Of a stretch of DNA of 64,000 nt, positions 1 through 11,200 are shown piece by piece. The stretch comes from Selaginella moellendorffii (Eukaryota; Streptophyta; Lycopodiopsida; Selaginellales; Selaginellaceae), in NCBI RefSeq assembly GCF_000143415.4, contig NW_003314301.1, positions 1,238,314 through 1,302,313 of the forward strand. The letters run 5' to 3'. Within the stretch, counting starts at the first letter, position 1. Every line of letters starts with the position of its first letter. The notes under the pieces were generated by a model, which made no database searches, had not been told where the DNA came from, and worked only from the letters and a program-made list of their open reading frames with translations. Position numbers and translations under genes: made by a program.

Positions 1-181
1 CTTAACATGGTTTCTGCACGTTCTTGCACCCTTCGAAGACGACGAGATGAGAAAAACGTGGCCCTAACTTGAAAAGCATCCCTCATCCATTGTACCTCTC
101 CATTGAGATTGGGGAAGGGGAGTCCGCCATAGGAATCTGAGTTAGGAGGTGGTGACTGGCTGCTTTCACTCAGCCCTTGAT

Positions 182-549
182 CTGCAATGAATGGCATGAG
201 CACACACGCCATAACCACGAGGCATTACCTATCATCTTTTCGTTGCCCTTCTTCCTTTTCGAATCAAACGCCTCTGATCCCGACGACTGTCCAACGTGCT
301 TTCGCTTTTTATGACCACTGTCAGTTTGAGCTTGGCTGGTGCTTGCCTGTTTTGCCTTTGAAGAAGTGTCTCCTGCAAGGAATGGCATGAGACCACACGC
401 CATTGCAAATATAATTTGTACCTCCTTTTTTCCTATTGCTTGTCTGTTTGTCCTTCTTCGACGCGCCACCAGTGCGCTTTTCAGTCCTCGTGTCTGAATA
501 TTCACAACGATCTATAATCAAAATGGCGTGAGGCCTCACGTGACCTTAC
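182..549 (-). repeat. Three palindrome-core mini-introns in a row
   Basis: Introns 182-228 (47 nt), 373-421 (49 nt) and 512-549 (38 nt) each start with GT, end with AG, interrupt the frame in phase 1, and contain one copy of the palindrome (191-212, 382-403, 523-544). In each, the palindrome's final GCCAT lies about 7-11 nt before the acceptor, for example GCCATTCCTTGCAG. Joining the exons moves cleanly between frames, which a chance match would not do three times in succession. Confidence 0.7.
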
Positions 550-2010
550 CTTGTGCAGGTTGTGAGCTCGGCCCAACATGGGTATCTTCAACAGTAGCTG
601 TTAACGTCGTTTCAACATCTGGGGGTGGCCACGCTCCTGCATACAGAGCTTGTGAGATAACATTTAAACTTAAAGTGCGTACTCACTAGGTTCGCAGAGA
701 AGATACTGTTTTTCTTTGGCAACTGTAATTATATGCTCCATTGAAGTCACCTCTTCAATGGAGTTTGTCACCGCAACACACGGGACACCCTTGAGTAGTG
801 CGGCTCAAAAGAATAGTCTGCCGCAGTTGTACTCGACAACGCATTTGCCCTTGGAGTCGGAAGCAGGTGACCCACCCGCTATTGCGTTGAAGACCCAGCT
901 GAGCATTTCCCATGCTGCACCTGGAGCTTTCTCTGGATTCGAAAGCTCCATAGCCGTCTTCAGTTCCTCAGGCACGGGTAAATTGACCTCCCTCAGATCA
1001 ATTCGATCGGCCTTGTCGAACGAAGCTGGGAAGTCACTCCAGTCCCACTTTGCTGCAGGACCAATAACAAGGGCGAGTGTGAAGATGCGGACATTCGTCG
1101 GTATCTTCTTCTTAGCCATTATCCCATGGATCTCCCGCATCTCCTTGCCTTTCAACCGAGCCTTCACCTCGTTCAAGGCCTTCTAGAACTTGTGATAGGA
1201 TTCGGAGTCGTAGATCATACAGTGGACTGAAGATTCCACCTCCGCAAGTCCCACTATTAAGTCAATGATGGAGCTGACTTCGTCTGCATGAGTGATCTCC
1301 TCGTTTGTGAAGTCCATCACACAAAAGATGTTCTTGACCTGCTCATCTCCGCGGGAAACAATGCTCCTCCACCTTTGATCCTCATCCGAATTCACGTATA
1401 CCCGGTAAGGTTCTCGATAGGCCTCTGCTGTGGGGTCGAGCTGTTTCTGAAGCCGGCGGTCGACATCCCTCTTAATGAAATTTGGATACTGATCCAACTT
1501 CTCAGCTTTACTTTTCGTGGCATCCCGCAGCAGATCGATGAACTTGGGGGCTCCCTTCACGTACTCGTCGATGTCTTCATTTGACAACTCCAGCTCTTCC
1601 ATCATCTCTTGCGTGGTGTCGATGCTCACCCTCTCCACGGCCACTTGCTCGAAGATCCAATCCTTCAATAGCGCACGAGCTCTCAGAGTCGTGCACAAGT
1701 CCTCGTATGTCACAATATGGCCGGGAGTCATTTTGGTCTTGTTGAAGACTACCTCATCACATAGAAGAGCATTAGCCACTGTCAGAAGGTCGTCGTCATC
1801 TAGAGACCGCGAGAAACGCAAGGCGTTGAGCTTCAAATCATTGGGCTTTCGGCCGTCCTTCACACCCATTGAGTTTAGCAACTCCCCGTCATGGTACCTC
1901 CTCAGCACATCTACCCATTTGTCAAAAACAACTTTTGTCGCGAGTAGAATGTTATGGATGCTGAGTGTGTCATTAACCCCCAGTGTTTTCGAGAGAAGAC
2001 TCGAGAATTC

Positions 2011-2064
2011 CTGTAATGGAAATGGCGTGAGGCCACATGCTATGCCACATGCAATGAGGCTTAC
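2011..2064 (-). repeat. Palindrome-core mini-intron, phase 0
   Basis: A 54-nt intron, donor CAG|GTAAGCC and acceptor TTACAG|GAATTC, holds a palindrome copy at 2022-2043. Its length is a multiple of three and it has no stop, so the frame also reads through it; the splice signals and the shared palindrome layout argue that it is an intron. Confidence 0.6.
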
Positions 2065-3107
2065 CTGCCAGGCGCTAGTTGCTAGTGCATATCCTTGTCC
2101 TGGTTTTTGTGGCTTCTTCAGTTGAACCCAGAGCTTCCGTGTTCGTGCCAATGTCTCGTGCAAACCCGATTTTTAGCACGTTTCTTGCTTGACATTCTAC
2201 GCGTGGGAGATGGATATGATAGATCGGAGGGGCGAGTTGCCTTTTATCAGGCGGACAACTCTTGTCTTGAAGACTTTCTTCACCTCCTCGCCCACCATAA
2301 TATCCACAACTATCTCTTGCATCGCCAAACTAGAATGCTGCCCGGAGACGGCATAGAACCGGATGTTCTGATCGTTCAACACCTTCCTATTGATCAAGTC
2401 TAGAAACCTCGTCTCGCCCTTCATTGTTCGGTAGTAGGGGATCACGTCTGTAACCTCACACGCGCGAAATGTCACGACGGTTAGTAATCCCGCAACGTCA
2501 TCATTCCTCGGACTTGGGCGCCACCATTAATTTCTGGATCGCCACGCGCATGCATGCACGTGAAATCCAAAAGAAATCCGCAACGTCATCATTCCTCGGA
2601 TTGCATGCACGCGAAATCCAAAAGAAAGATCATGATTGGGATATCATTTAATACCCTCGCTATATTTATACCATGCATGATTGGATATTCCAAAGCATCT
2701 TGTATTTCCAAAAATGCCAGATGTTCAGCTAAATAAAGAATGGTATACAATGTCCTTCTTGATGACCCTGCATAGAAGCATCTCGATCGGACACCACATG
2801 AGACCACACGAGCCTTACAATGTTTCAGGGGCATTTGCCATAAATCCGACCGTTATTTTGCTCCAAGATTCTACAGTTTGGTGTGCATTGACCTTTCCAT
2901 CGACACTGCAAAGGGACATCACAATCAGATGCGGGATCACAAGAAACTAACTTCACTAACTCTGGTTTCACCAAGATCTACGTAAGGAGTTATGAAATGA
3001 AAGGACCCTCTCTATTGAAATGTGTTTATGGTCCTAGGGGCATTGTGACATATCAAAGGATTTTGCATCAAGTTCTGTATTTGCATGTTTATCAAGCTAC
3101 TGAATTG

Positions 3108-3134
3108 CTAAACCCTAAACCCTAAACCCTAAAC
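3108..3134. repeat. Interstitial telomere-type repeat (CCCTAAA)
   Basis: Almost four tandem units of the plant heptamer CCCTAAA stand in an otherwise AT-rich intergenic stretch. It may be a repaired break or a long telo-box; it is too short to say. Confidence 0.8.
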
Positions 3135-3879
3135 ATGTGGCAAATGCTGCGTGAAGAAAGATGCCCTTTCTAGGCAAATGCTGTAAGAGGCAGATGCCGA
3201 GCAGATGTATCTCAGGCTAGTGAAGGGGACAAACGAAAGCTAGCTATAAACATGACGGGATGCAAATAGATTACTAGGCTGGTCCTGCGAAAATCAAAAA
3301 CCATAATTGAAAACATTGAAAATGCAAAAAGAAAGGTTTATAATATTTTTGAATTTTAAGCAACCAAAGGAATGTAAATAGGGCATGTGTTTGTAAGTTT
3401 AAAAATGCCTCAACCACTTAAATTCCCAAGTAAATAAAGCTGTTTCTATTTTTGGTACAGATAAACTTTATAGCGTGTGGGCTCATGCAATTTTGAACCC
3501 AAAAATGCACCAAAAAATGCTCGACTAGCATTATTCTTTGAATGGCGTGTGGCCTTATATTGCCATAAATGGACGTACACACACAGCATAATTATTCCTT
3601 TACACGGCGAATAATCTTGGTGCGGATCGCTGACATGGCATGGCAAAGTTCGAATCACTGACATGGCACAGCTGGATCGAGGCAAGGACATGATGTGACA
3701 AAGGTCAACCTCCGACAGCAAAGTCTAGAAGCTACTCAGTTTGAAATTTGTCAGAGGAATCATAAGATCTGGTTTGTCAGAGGATTTGATGTGACGTTCA
3801 AGCGTGTGTTATTTTTGAATTCTCGAACTCATTCCTAGGTCTATCATTTTTGTGCGCCGTGTTCTTGGTTCTGCTGAGC

Positions 3880-4065
3880 GCAGTGAGCGCTGCTTGTGTA
3901 AGCGGCGTTGTGAGCTGTGGTTTATGCATCTACGAGCGGTTGCGGCATTGCGAGCGGCAGTTTATGCAAGTGGCAGTTTGTGCGAGCGGCGCTACGAGCA
4001 GTTGCGGTGTTGCAAGCGGCGCTATGAGTAGTTGCGGTGTTGCGAGCGGCACTGTCTTTGGTGTG
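3880..4065. repeat. GC-rich degenerate minisatellite
   Basis: Variants of GTTGCGGTGTTGCGAGCGGC and GCGAGCGGCGCTACGAGCAG recur with a period of roughly 33-36 nt. The short ORFs on both strands here are by-products of the repeat. Confidence 0.6.
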
Positions 4066-4411
4066 GCTACCGCTTCCTCTTGATATTCGGCACTTGTGCT
4101 TCCTGGTATGTTCACCATGGAATGGCTTAGGACCACATTTAGAAATGGCATGAGGCCACATGCCATCTTGGGCCCTTGCAATTTCATGGCTAGCGTATTG
4201 TCATGTATGTTTTTACTTGCCTGTAGCTGTGTGTATATCAAGATGGCATGAGGCCTCATGCCAATTTTGGGAATGCGAAATTTCACGTGGTTGTCATTGG
4301 CATGTTTGAATAATGCTATGTGGCTTCATACTATTAAGTTTGTTTGTCATGTTATGATTTACATTGTAGCAAGGCAAAAGGAATATAGCAACAGGCTAGC
4401 AGGGGCCAAAG

Positions 4412-4469
4412 ATAGCGTGAGGCCTCATGCCATTAGTGGTACCACTAATGGCATGAGGGCTCATGCCAA
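4412..4469. repeat. Composite palindrome pair around GGTACC
   Basis: Two copies of the dispersed palindrome (4412-4433 and 4448-4469) flank the perfect 20-nt palindrome CATTAGTGGTACCACTAATG, making one near-perfect hairpin of about 58 nt. A palindrome-plus-flank unit of about 105 bp is directly duplicated around it (about 4258-4362 and 4462-4566). Confidence 0.75.
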
Positions 4470-4621
4470 TTTTGTGAATGCGAAATTTCACGTGGGTGTC
4501 AATAGCATGTTTGAATAATGGCATGTGGCCTCATACTATTGAGGTTGTTTGGTATGTTATGATTTAGGCCATTCTCCAATCATTTTTTGTATGGTCTTAA
4601 CTTCTTTTCTGCACTTTCAAA

Positions 4622-7075
4622 ATGGCCTCCGCAAATGCGACGCATGTTCCCTCCGTGGATCTTAAGAACCGTGCTACATGGATTCAGGCAAAGGTGTTTC
4701 TAAACAACCCCGAGGGGGAGGTGGTAGCTGAGGGCTTAGCCACAGTTGTCGATCCAAGAGATGCGGTTGCTAATCAAGAATTGGGCTGGGATGATATTGG
4801 AGTTGCGATTTTAGAGGTTGTTGACACAGAAGAAAATAGTCTGACTATTGGAAGCATTGTGCGGTGGAAATTGAGGCACTTAGTGTTTGAGAATGTGAAG
4901 GATTCACAATCAAACACCACTACAACTGATGACAGAACATCTCTTCATGGGAAAAGAAAGTACACCTTCCTAAAGCACAGCCAAAGGGATCTGAGCAACG
5001 AACCGAAAAGGCAGAAAATGGCAATGGAGGTTCGAATGGTCTCGACAGTTGCTTGTTGCAAGAGGAGGTGCTGTCAACATACTGATTGGGATGCTATTGA
5101 AGAGGAGAGAGCAAGATACAAGACATTGTCCTGGAAGGCAGCTCGCAATTTTGTGTATGAGGCATTACGGTCATCTGTTGATGCTTCAGAACATCAGGTG
5201 GGGGGCATGGTCTTCCAGAGGGGTTTGGTCTGCATGAAGGCATGGAGAATCATTTATGGAGTCCCTCGAACCACATTCTACAGAATCAAAACTGAGTTCG
5301 AGGAACAAAGGGTTCAACAGGCAGTCCATGGGAACGACGGTACGCACAAAAACAAGGGTCATGTTGTATATGGAGAGGCAATCTTCAAGAGGTTTGTCGA
5401 GACATGTAGCGAGCAGCAACCACATAAAACCCGCCTCTTGGAAGATGGAACACAAGACACCCAACGAGTTCTCCCTTCCATGTATACCAAGGGGGCCATA
5501 TTGGAAGATGTGAATCGGGAACTCTAGAGTAATGGCTACAGGAAGCTGAGCCAATCTAGATTTAGTAGATTGTGGAGCAACAGGTTCAGGGATGTGAGTA
5601 TAGGAAAGTACTTCAGCTTTTCAAAGTGTGACAAGTGCACTGCTATCAAAATGGCTTTGTCGAAGAATTCTTGCATCGCTCAAGAGCGAGAGATGTTGGT
5701 TAGAAGGCGGCTCGACCACAACATCGAGCAGAGAAGCTGCAGGACTACATATTATCATAACAGGATTCTCTCCATGGAGAGACCTGACTCTTACCTCTGC
5801 ATCATCCATGACAAAATGAACCAGAAAAAGATGTGCTTACCTCGACTCAATCCTGCCCCCAAGGCAATCTCTTCATCCATGCAGCTGCCTGTGTCTCTGT
5901 TTGGCATAATCGCTCATGGGCATGGTGCCCAGAACTATGGGAACTTCTTTGTACCTCTATGGGGTGGCGGGGGTGCAAACATGATGATTGCGTCCCTAGC
6001 AAAACACTTAAGGTCTCTACAAAGTGCGCAGACTGAGCTGAACGGCCAACCCTTGCATAAGGCCCTTGTCGATCGAACCCCATACAGGGTTCAACTGGAG
6101 GAGGAGCAAAGGCTTGCAGTATCGCGTGGGGCCCCATGCCATCCCAGTGAATATGTTGGCCGTCAGATTGTAGGGTTATCACGTGAGGCCTCATGCCATT
6201 CTGACGAGGCTGGTCGCCCGGTGAATGCATAGCCTCATCCAAACGAAGCAGAATCTCAAGGAAGTTCTTGCGGCCGATGTGGCCTTCCACCCCATCTTCT
6301 GCTCCAAACAGACAATGCTGGCAGTGAGAACAAAAACATGTACGTCTTCGCGTACTTGGCGATGCTTGTTGCCAAAGGCATATTTGAAACGATTACACTT
6401 GGCTTTCTCATGGTTGGGCACACTCATGAAGACGTCAATGCCATGTTCAGTCACCTGGCAGAGTCCCTCCGGCGATCCAATGTCCTCACCCTCCCACAAC
6501 TCTAAGATGAATTCCAAAATTGCATCAAAGGCACTGTTGAAGCTGCACTTGTGACAGAGGTTCCAGACTTTAAGGGGTTTGTAAGAGGCTACATCAGGGA
6601 CGGATCCGAAATGCTGATTGGCCACTCCAAGCCTCTTCAGTTTCATTTCAGCATGCGTGACGGTGCTCCAGTGATGAGGTACAAGATGAGAGAATGGGAC
6701 ACAGTGTGGCTGCCAGTGGATGGCATTGAACTCTTCAAGAGAGATCCCATAACTGGGGAACCTATGATTCCTCAGGGTTCCCCACGGCCGATGCACCCGG
6801 ATGGACTCAAAGACCAGGAAAGTATAGTGGCCGGGATTAGACAGCATATTGCCTTCTGGAAGAGGGGGTTGGTGTTTGGTGGAGAATCCTATTTTCAGAG
6901 GTGCAAGCCTTTGCTCGAATATTGGGAGAAGATTATATCTGCTATCCAAAATGGGCTGGTTGTATATGAAGAATTGGAAGAGTCCTTTTGGCCAGAACCC
7001 AGAGCACCAGATAGTAGCGGAACAATGTCCTCTGGAAATGCAGTGACAGATAACGATGTTGAGGATCACTATTGT
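4622..7075 (+). pseudogene. DUF7869-type gene, 5' part, cut by an LTR element
   Basis: A single frame runs from the ATG at 4622 to 7075, with stops TAG at 5525-5527 and TAA at 6503-6505. Recognisable blocks are LPVSLFGIIAHGHG, then TDNAGSENKNMYVFAYLAML and LGFLMVGHTHEDVNAMFSHL, which I recall as the core of the DUF7869 family found in many plants, algae and oomycetes, often in multicopy genes. That family looks transposase-like (DN..ENKN, HTHED), but its biochemical role is unproven. A 114-nt intron (6119-6232, phase 0) with two palindrome copies probably lies before LPPHLLLQTDNAG. The frame stops at the target duplication of the LTR element and resumes at 14250. Two stops plus the insertion make it non-functional as read. 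Confidence 0.7.
6119..6232 (+). repeat. Double palindrome intron in the DUF7869-type gene
   Basis: The intron runs GTATCG...GCATAG and links QRLA to PHPNEAES in phase 0. It has two units of about 57 nt, each with GTATC or GTTATC, a palindrome (6121-6142; 6178-6199) and a TAG end (about 6173 and 6232), as if one palindrome intron had been duplicated or inserted into another. Nested use of the internal splice sites is possible. Confidence 0.5.
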
Positions 7076-8221
7076 TGTAGTGCACGTGGTTTTGACCCTT
7101 TATCCTATGGTGATTTACCACAGGATAACACCACGAAGCGGAACCTAAACCCTCTTTGTGCCACGTGACAGATGCCACGTGTCACATGCCACGTGTCCAT
7201 GCTACGTGTCCATAGGAACCCGAGGTTCAGGGCCTTGGGCCACTGAACAAAGGAACGGTGCCAAACTCCCAAGCGTGGAGCCAAGGAGTGACAGAACCGA
7301 ACCACGGAGCAACTCCCGAGCATACAGCCCAAGGAGCGAAGGGACAGGAGCTCAGAGCGACTTGGAACAGTCCTAGAGTAACCAGCATCCCAATGCTAGG
7401 ACCAGCACGCAAAACGGAGCCAAACGGAGTCTGGCGCTATTTCAGCATACCGGTGGCCTAACGCGAGGACATGGGTACTCCACCAACTAGCATGGAATGG
7501 AACTTGGGCTTAGACCCAAGCCGGACGCAGAACAAGGACAGGCACGCAAGCGGGAGCTAGACTATGCCTCAGGTTGGTCGGCCATGCCCGACCTACCCAC
7601 TATCCCTACTATACATTTGGAACCCCCCATAGCCCCCCCCCCTTGAGGACACACGCTTTGGGCTTTCACCCCAAGCCTCCCTTAGTATCAGGAGTTAGTC
7701 TCTGGGACAAGCTTGAAACTTACTAAATATGGAATGGTGCTAGATTGCGAATTTGGACACGGGACGAACACCATTGTGTTCAGGCTGATCTCTACATTCC
7801 ATAGATATGCCAAATGAGCAAATCTGGACACTTTCCATAAATAGCATTTGGGACCGAAATGAGACTAACACAAAGGGCATGATAGCGAGGGTGTTTGGCA
7901 GACACGGTAAGCTATCATGGAGCGATATTGAGGGACCAATCTCAATACGCGAGGGTTCTTGTCAAGCCAGTGCAAGACAGAGCAAAAGAGAACTAACAAG
8001 CCGGGCCAAGTATGCTCAGCTAAATAGACACTTAGGAATTCCTTCCTTATGCTCATCCGGCCAAATACAGATGCAAAGTCCAGTTTACTAACACTTGAAC
8101 AAGAGGGGCTGATAAAGGGAACCAGCAATACCGACCTCCTGCCATCATGGCAGTAAGGTAAGAGTGTCCGTAAGGACTAGCTGACAGGTAACTTTCGATA
8201 CCCGAAGTCACATTCGCGACA
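7076..8221 (-). repeat. 3' LTR of the 7.2-kb element
   Basis: It differs from the other copy by a 14-bp gain in the stretch of repeated ACGTG motifs near 7170-7200, a C-tract length difference (7626-7640) and scattered point changes. The small ORFs inside it recur in the other LTR and are not genes. Confidence 0.9.
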
Positions 8222-11200
8222 CTCTCCCCCCCTAGGGAAGATCGACGTCCTCGTTGATGCACACTCGAGTCTAGAATACCGCCAAGGAAACAACTCTAGA
8301 AAAAGTTCACGGTATTCACACTATGTGAGAAATGCACCAACTTAAATGAGTTAAGGAGCAACCTCTTTGTCTAACGCGGATGCGCTACCAGCTCAGACAC
8401 CTTCCGGCCGTCGCCGACAAGGAAATGACCAACAAAGTTAACCACCCTTGTTGCTCTGGGAGTCACCCAGCTACAAAAGAGTGATATGCCCCTGCCCGCA
8501 GAGACATAGAGAGAGAAGCCAGAGGCCCCAACCCTCCTAAGCAAAAAAACCAAACCCGTCGGTAAGGTTTAGATAGACTACTGTAAACAGGTAGTTAGAG
8601 TTGTTTACACGGTCACGCCCTTTCAACGGAATAAGGAACATCGACAGAGAGGCGGGTTATGTGACCAGTCGGCAGTAGCTACCCCATGACTAGAGATTTC
8701 ACCATGCACATGAAGTGCCGAAGCCAGTCTGCCCATTACTGGCCCAAACTCAAAGATCAATAGATGGACAATATCAAAGTCATAGACAATGATATCTTAG
8801 AGTCTTAATTATCAATAAAGATATCTTAGATGAGAACACAAAAGTATTCCAAGTAAGTTATCATCTGATAAACTAGTATTATAGGATAGGAACCACCAAG
8901 ATCATCATTTTTGGTAAACACAGGATTCACCATCCAACAAAATTCAATAGACAGTATATCATCAAGGAAACTTAATGATGAAACTTAACTACTAAAGATG
9001 GTAGATAGTATACCAAACAACTTACCAAAAACAACTCAAAGAACACAAAGTATGATGTATCACCCAAAGGAAATAACATCCCAATCTATTAGAACTAGCT
9101 CAAGCAACAATCAACACAATAGAATGAATGTGGTAAGACCAACAAACACCCATTCATGCCAACTATCATACTAGCCAATCTAAATAGATCCCAGTCAACA
9201 ATACAAAGGAACCAGAGTTGCTTAAGCAAGTGTCAGCAACATCCTATTGATATCTCAAACCCAGCAGACCAATCCAAGGCAAACCACAAGGAACATATGG
9301 TATTGCGAAAAGCCATAAGCCACCAAGGAGAACAACTAACCATCATGAAAGATCACCAATCATCCCATCAACAAAGAGATGCATAATCATCGTCGAAGAA
9401 AGAATTTACCATCCCGAAGAACAGAAAATCATTCTTGATCAACAATAATCAAGCAAAACCTTTGTGACAAGGATAATCAACTATCCTAGATGATAGTCAA
9501 TCATCACCAATGATTGCCAAATGCAAAAGCCAACTTCAACATTGAAGCTAATGAGCCAAAATGCCTTCCCCATCAGCTTCTAACAAATGGAACAATGAGC
9601 ACGAAAGCTCAAGGAACCAAAAGCTCAAAGCAGCCTATAGCCAAGTCTTGCCAACATGATCACAAGTCTTGCATGAACTAATTTCGATGCTAAAGCTAAT
9701 GAAGAGCATGTCTGTAGCAATCCAAAAGCTAAGCATAACGAAGCTATGCTCGATAAGTGATCACCAAACCGATCCTCCATGAATCCATCTATAGCAAGAC
9801 GTAACTCACTTCATAACAAGCACAAGAAGAATCATCAATGATCGATATATTCCAACTCAAACCCAAGAAGGATTCAAACATTCAAATATCGATCACTAAC
9901 TCTCCCACTTGTAGTGTTAGCATAGTTCACGACTGAATCACTTTTCAAGGAAAAGCCAAAGCTTAACCCCTACTAAATAATCTCGTTTAGAACACAACTA
10001 ACTCAAACTTGCCACTCAGCTCGTTTGAATGCTAATATAATTGCTAACTAGCAAATGCACCAATGCCAATAACACAAGCCATAGCCAAATCATCAACACT
10101 ATCTTCATCAAGACAAATGAAACTCGATATCAATCTTGCGGAGAGACATTTCATTTCACTGAAATCTCAACATCAACAATGTCAACGACAAGGCATCACT
10201 TCAATGCCATCAGCACTAGAACAAAGCTAGAAGAAAGCACAAGTGTATGACCACTCAAAGCTCTCTAGCAACTAAGCTAACCAAGGTCAAAGATACTATA
10301 CTTAGTATCCAAGACCAATCCTTCAACATTACTCAGGTATAGATAACACTTCTTCAAGGAGTGAATCACCACATCCAAGACTCCATGAAATCCAACACTA
10401 TGAACTAAATGCAACCAAATGATATAAACAGAGGTAGAGTCAACATACCAACATGGAAAACCACATAAGTCTAATGACACGATCCTCCGCAACGCCATCC
10501 GGTAAAGCAAGCCCATCACTGATAAATCTTCATCGAGTGAAGCAAGTGTCAACAGTCCTTAACAAAGTCTACAAGCAATCACTAGTCGCAAAGCAACCAA
10601 CAATCACTCTTCAACTTGCCTTCACAAGACCTAACACTAAACTCATGTCATCGAGTCATATACTTGTCCAACATGAACATAATACCCCAAGTATGAGATA
10701 AAGGTTCATAGACAAGCACAAACTAAATGACCACTCGAATCCAACTCAACCGCGATAAGCTCACCAACACATTTAGTCAATAGCTCTGAGCATGCCTTAA
10801 AGAGGCTAGCTATGCATGATCAACACTCAGTTGAAACTAAAGTGAAGACCATAAGAAGGATTCATATCGGTACACAACCTTCTCATAGACAAAGCTATAG
10901 TACGGGTACTAACATCTCAACCTCAAACAACTAAGTTGAACATCACCATCCTCAGCCAAGGTGCAGGGCCACCAAGACCAAGTCAAGATCAGTAAGAGCT
11001 CACTACTCTTATAGAGTCTAAACGAAATGTAAGGTGCAACCTGCCACCAAACATAACACTACAAAAGAAAGGCACAAGGGTCACCCTTCTTAGAAAAGCG
11101 CAACGGCCACTTTTCTATACCAACTCTAGACTCTATCCAACTCAATTGCCTTAGCCCCAAAAGCTAGCATCCCTTTCGGGTCGCATCATACAAACTACCT

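Larger units (their letters stand above)
1..2475 (-). pseudogene. ParB-like domain gene, decayed, 3' end beyond the window
   Basis: One frame runs from an ATG at 2475 to base 1 if five short introns are removed: 2011-2064 (phase 0) and 637-686, 512-549, 373-421, 182-228 (all phase 1). The exons between the phase-1 introns (87, 90, 144 nt) are multiples of three. The N-terminal part contains RFYAVSGQHSSLAMQEIV, which resembles the GQH signature of ParB/DGQHR-type domains, and later HETLARTRKLW; the domain name is inference. The C-terminal part is Lys/Ser/Gln-rich with KKRK and SKRKKG clusters that could be nuclear signals. In-frame stops lie at 2197-2199, 2173-2175, 1183-1185 and 805-807, with no frameshift. 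Four introns hold the dispersed palindrome. The real 5' end may lie upstream of 2475. The role is unknown. Confidence 0.55.
2476..4621. other. Intergenic stretch with small repeats
   Basis: I see no convincing gene. It holds two short direct repeats (2491-2512 with 2578-2600, and 2557-2577 with 2604-2625), a telomere-like tract (3108-3134), a GC-rich degenerate minisatellite (about 3880-4065), several palindrome copies, and a direct duplication of about 105 bp (about 4258-4362 and 4462-4566). The small ORFs arise from the palindromes in different frames. Confidence 0.6.

Noticed and set aside
716-1186. 156-codon plus-strand ORF
   Set aside because: It is antisense to the ParB-like frame, which continues consistently through introns and neighbouring exons.
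7158-8262. Several 60-95-codon ORFs repeated at 13.2-14.1 kb
   Set aside because: They lie in both LTRs and are identical because the LTRs are; there is no gag or pol similarity.
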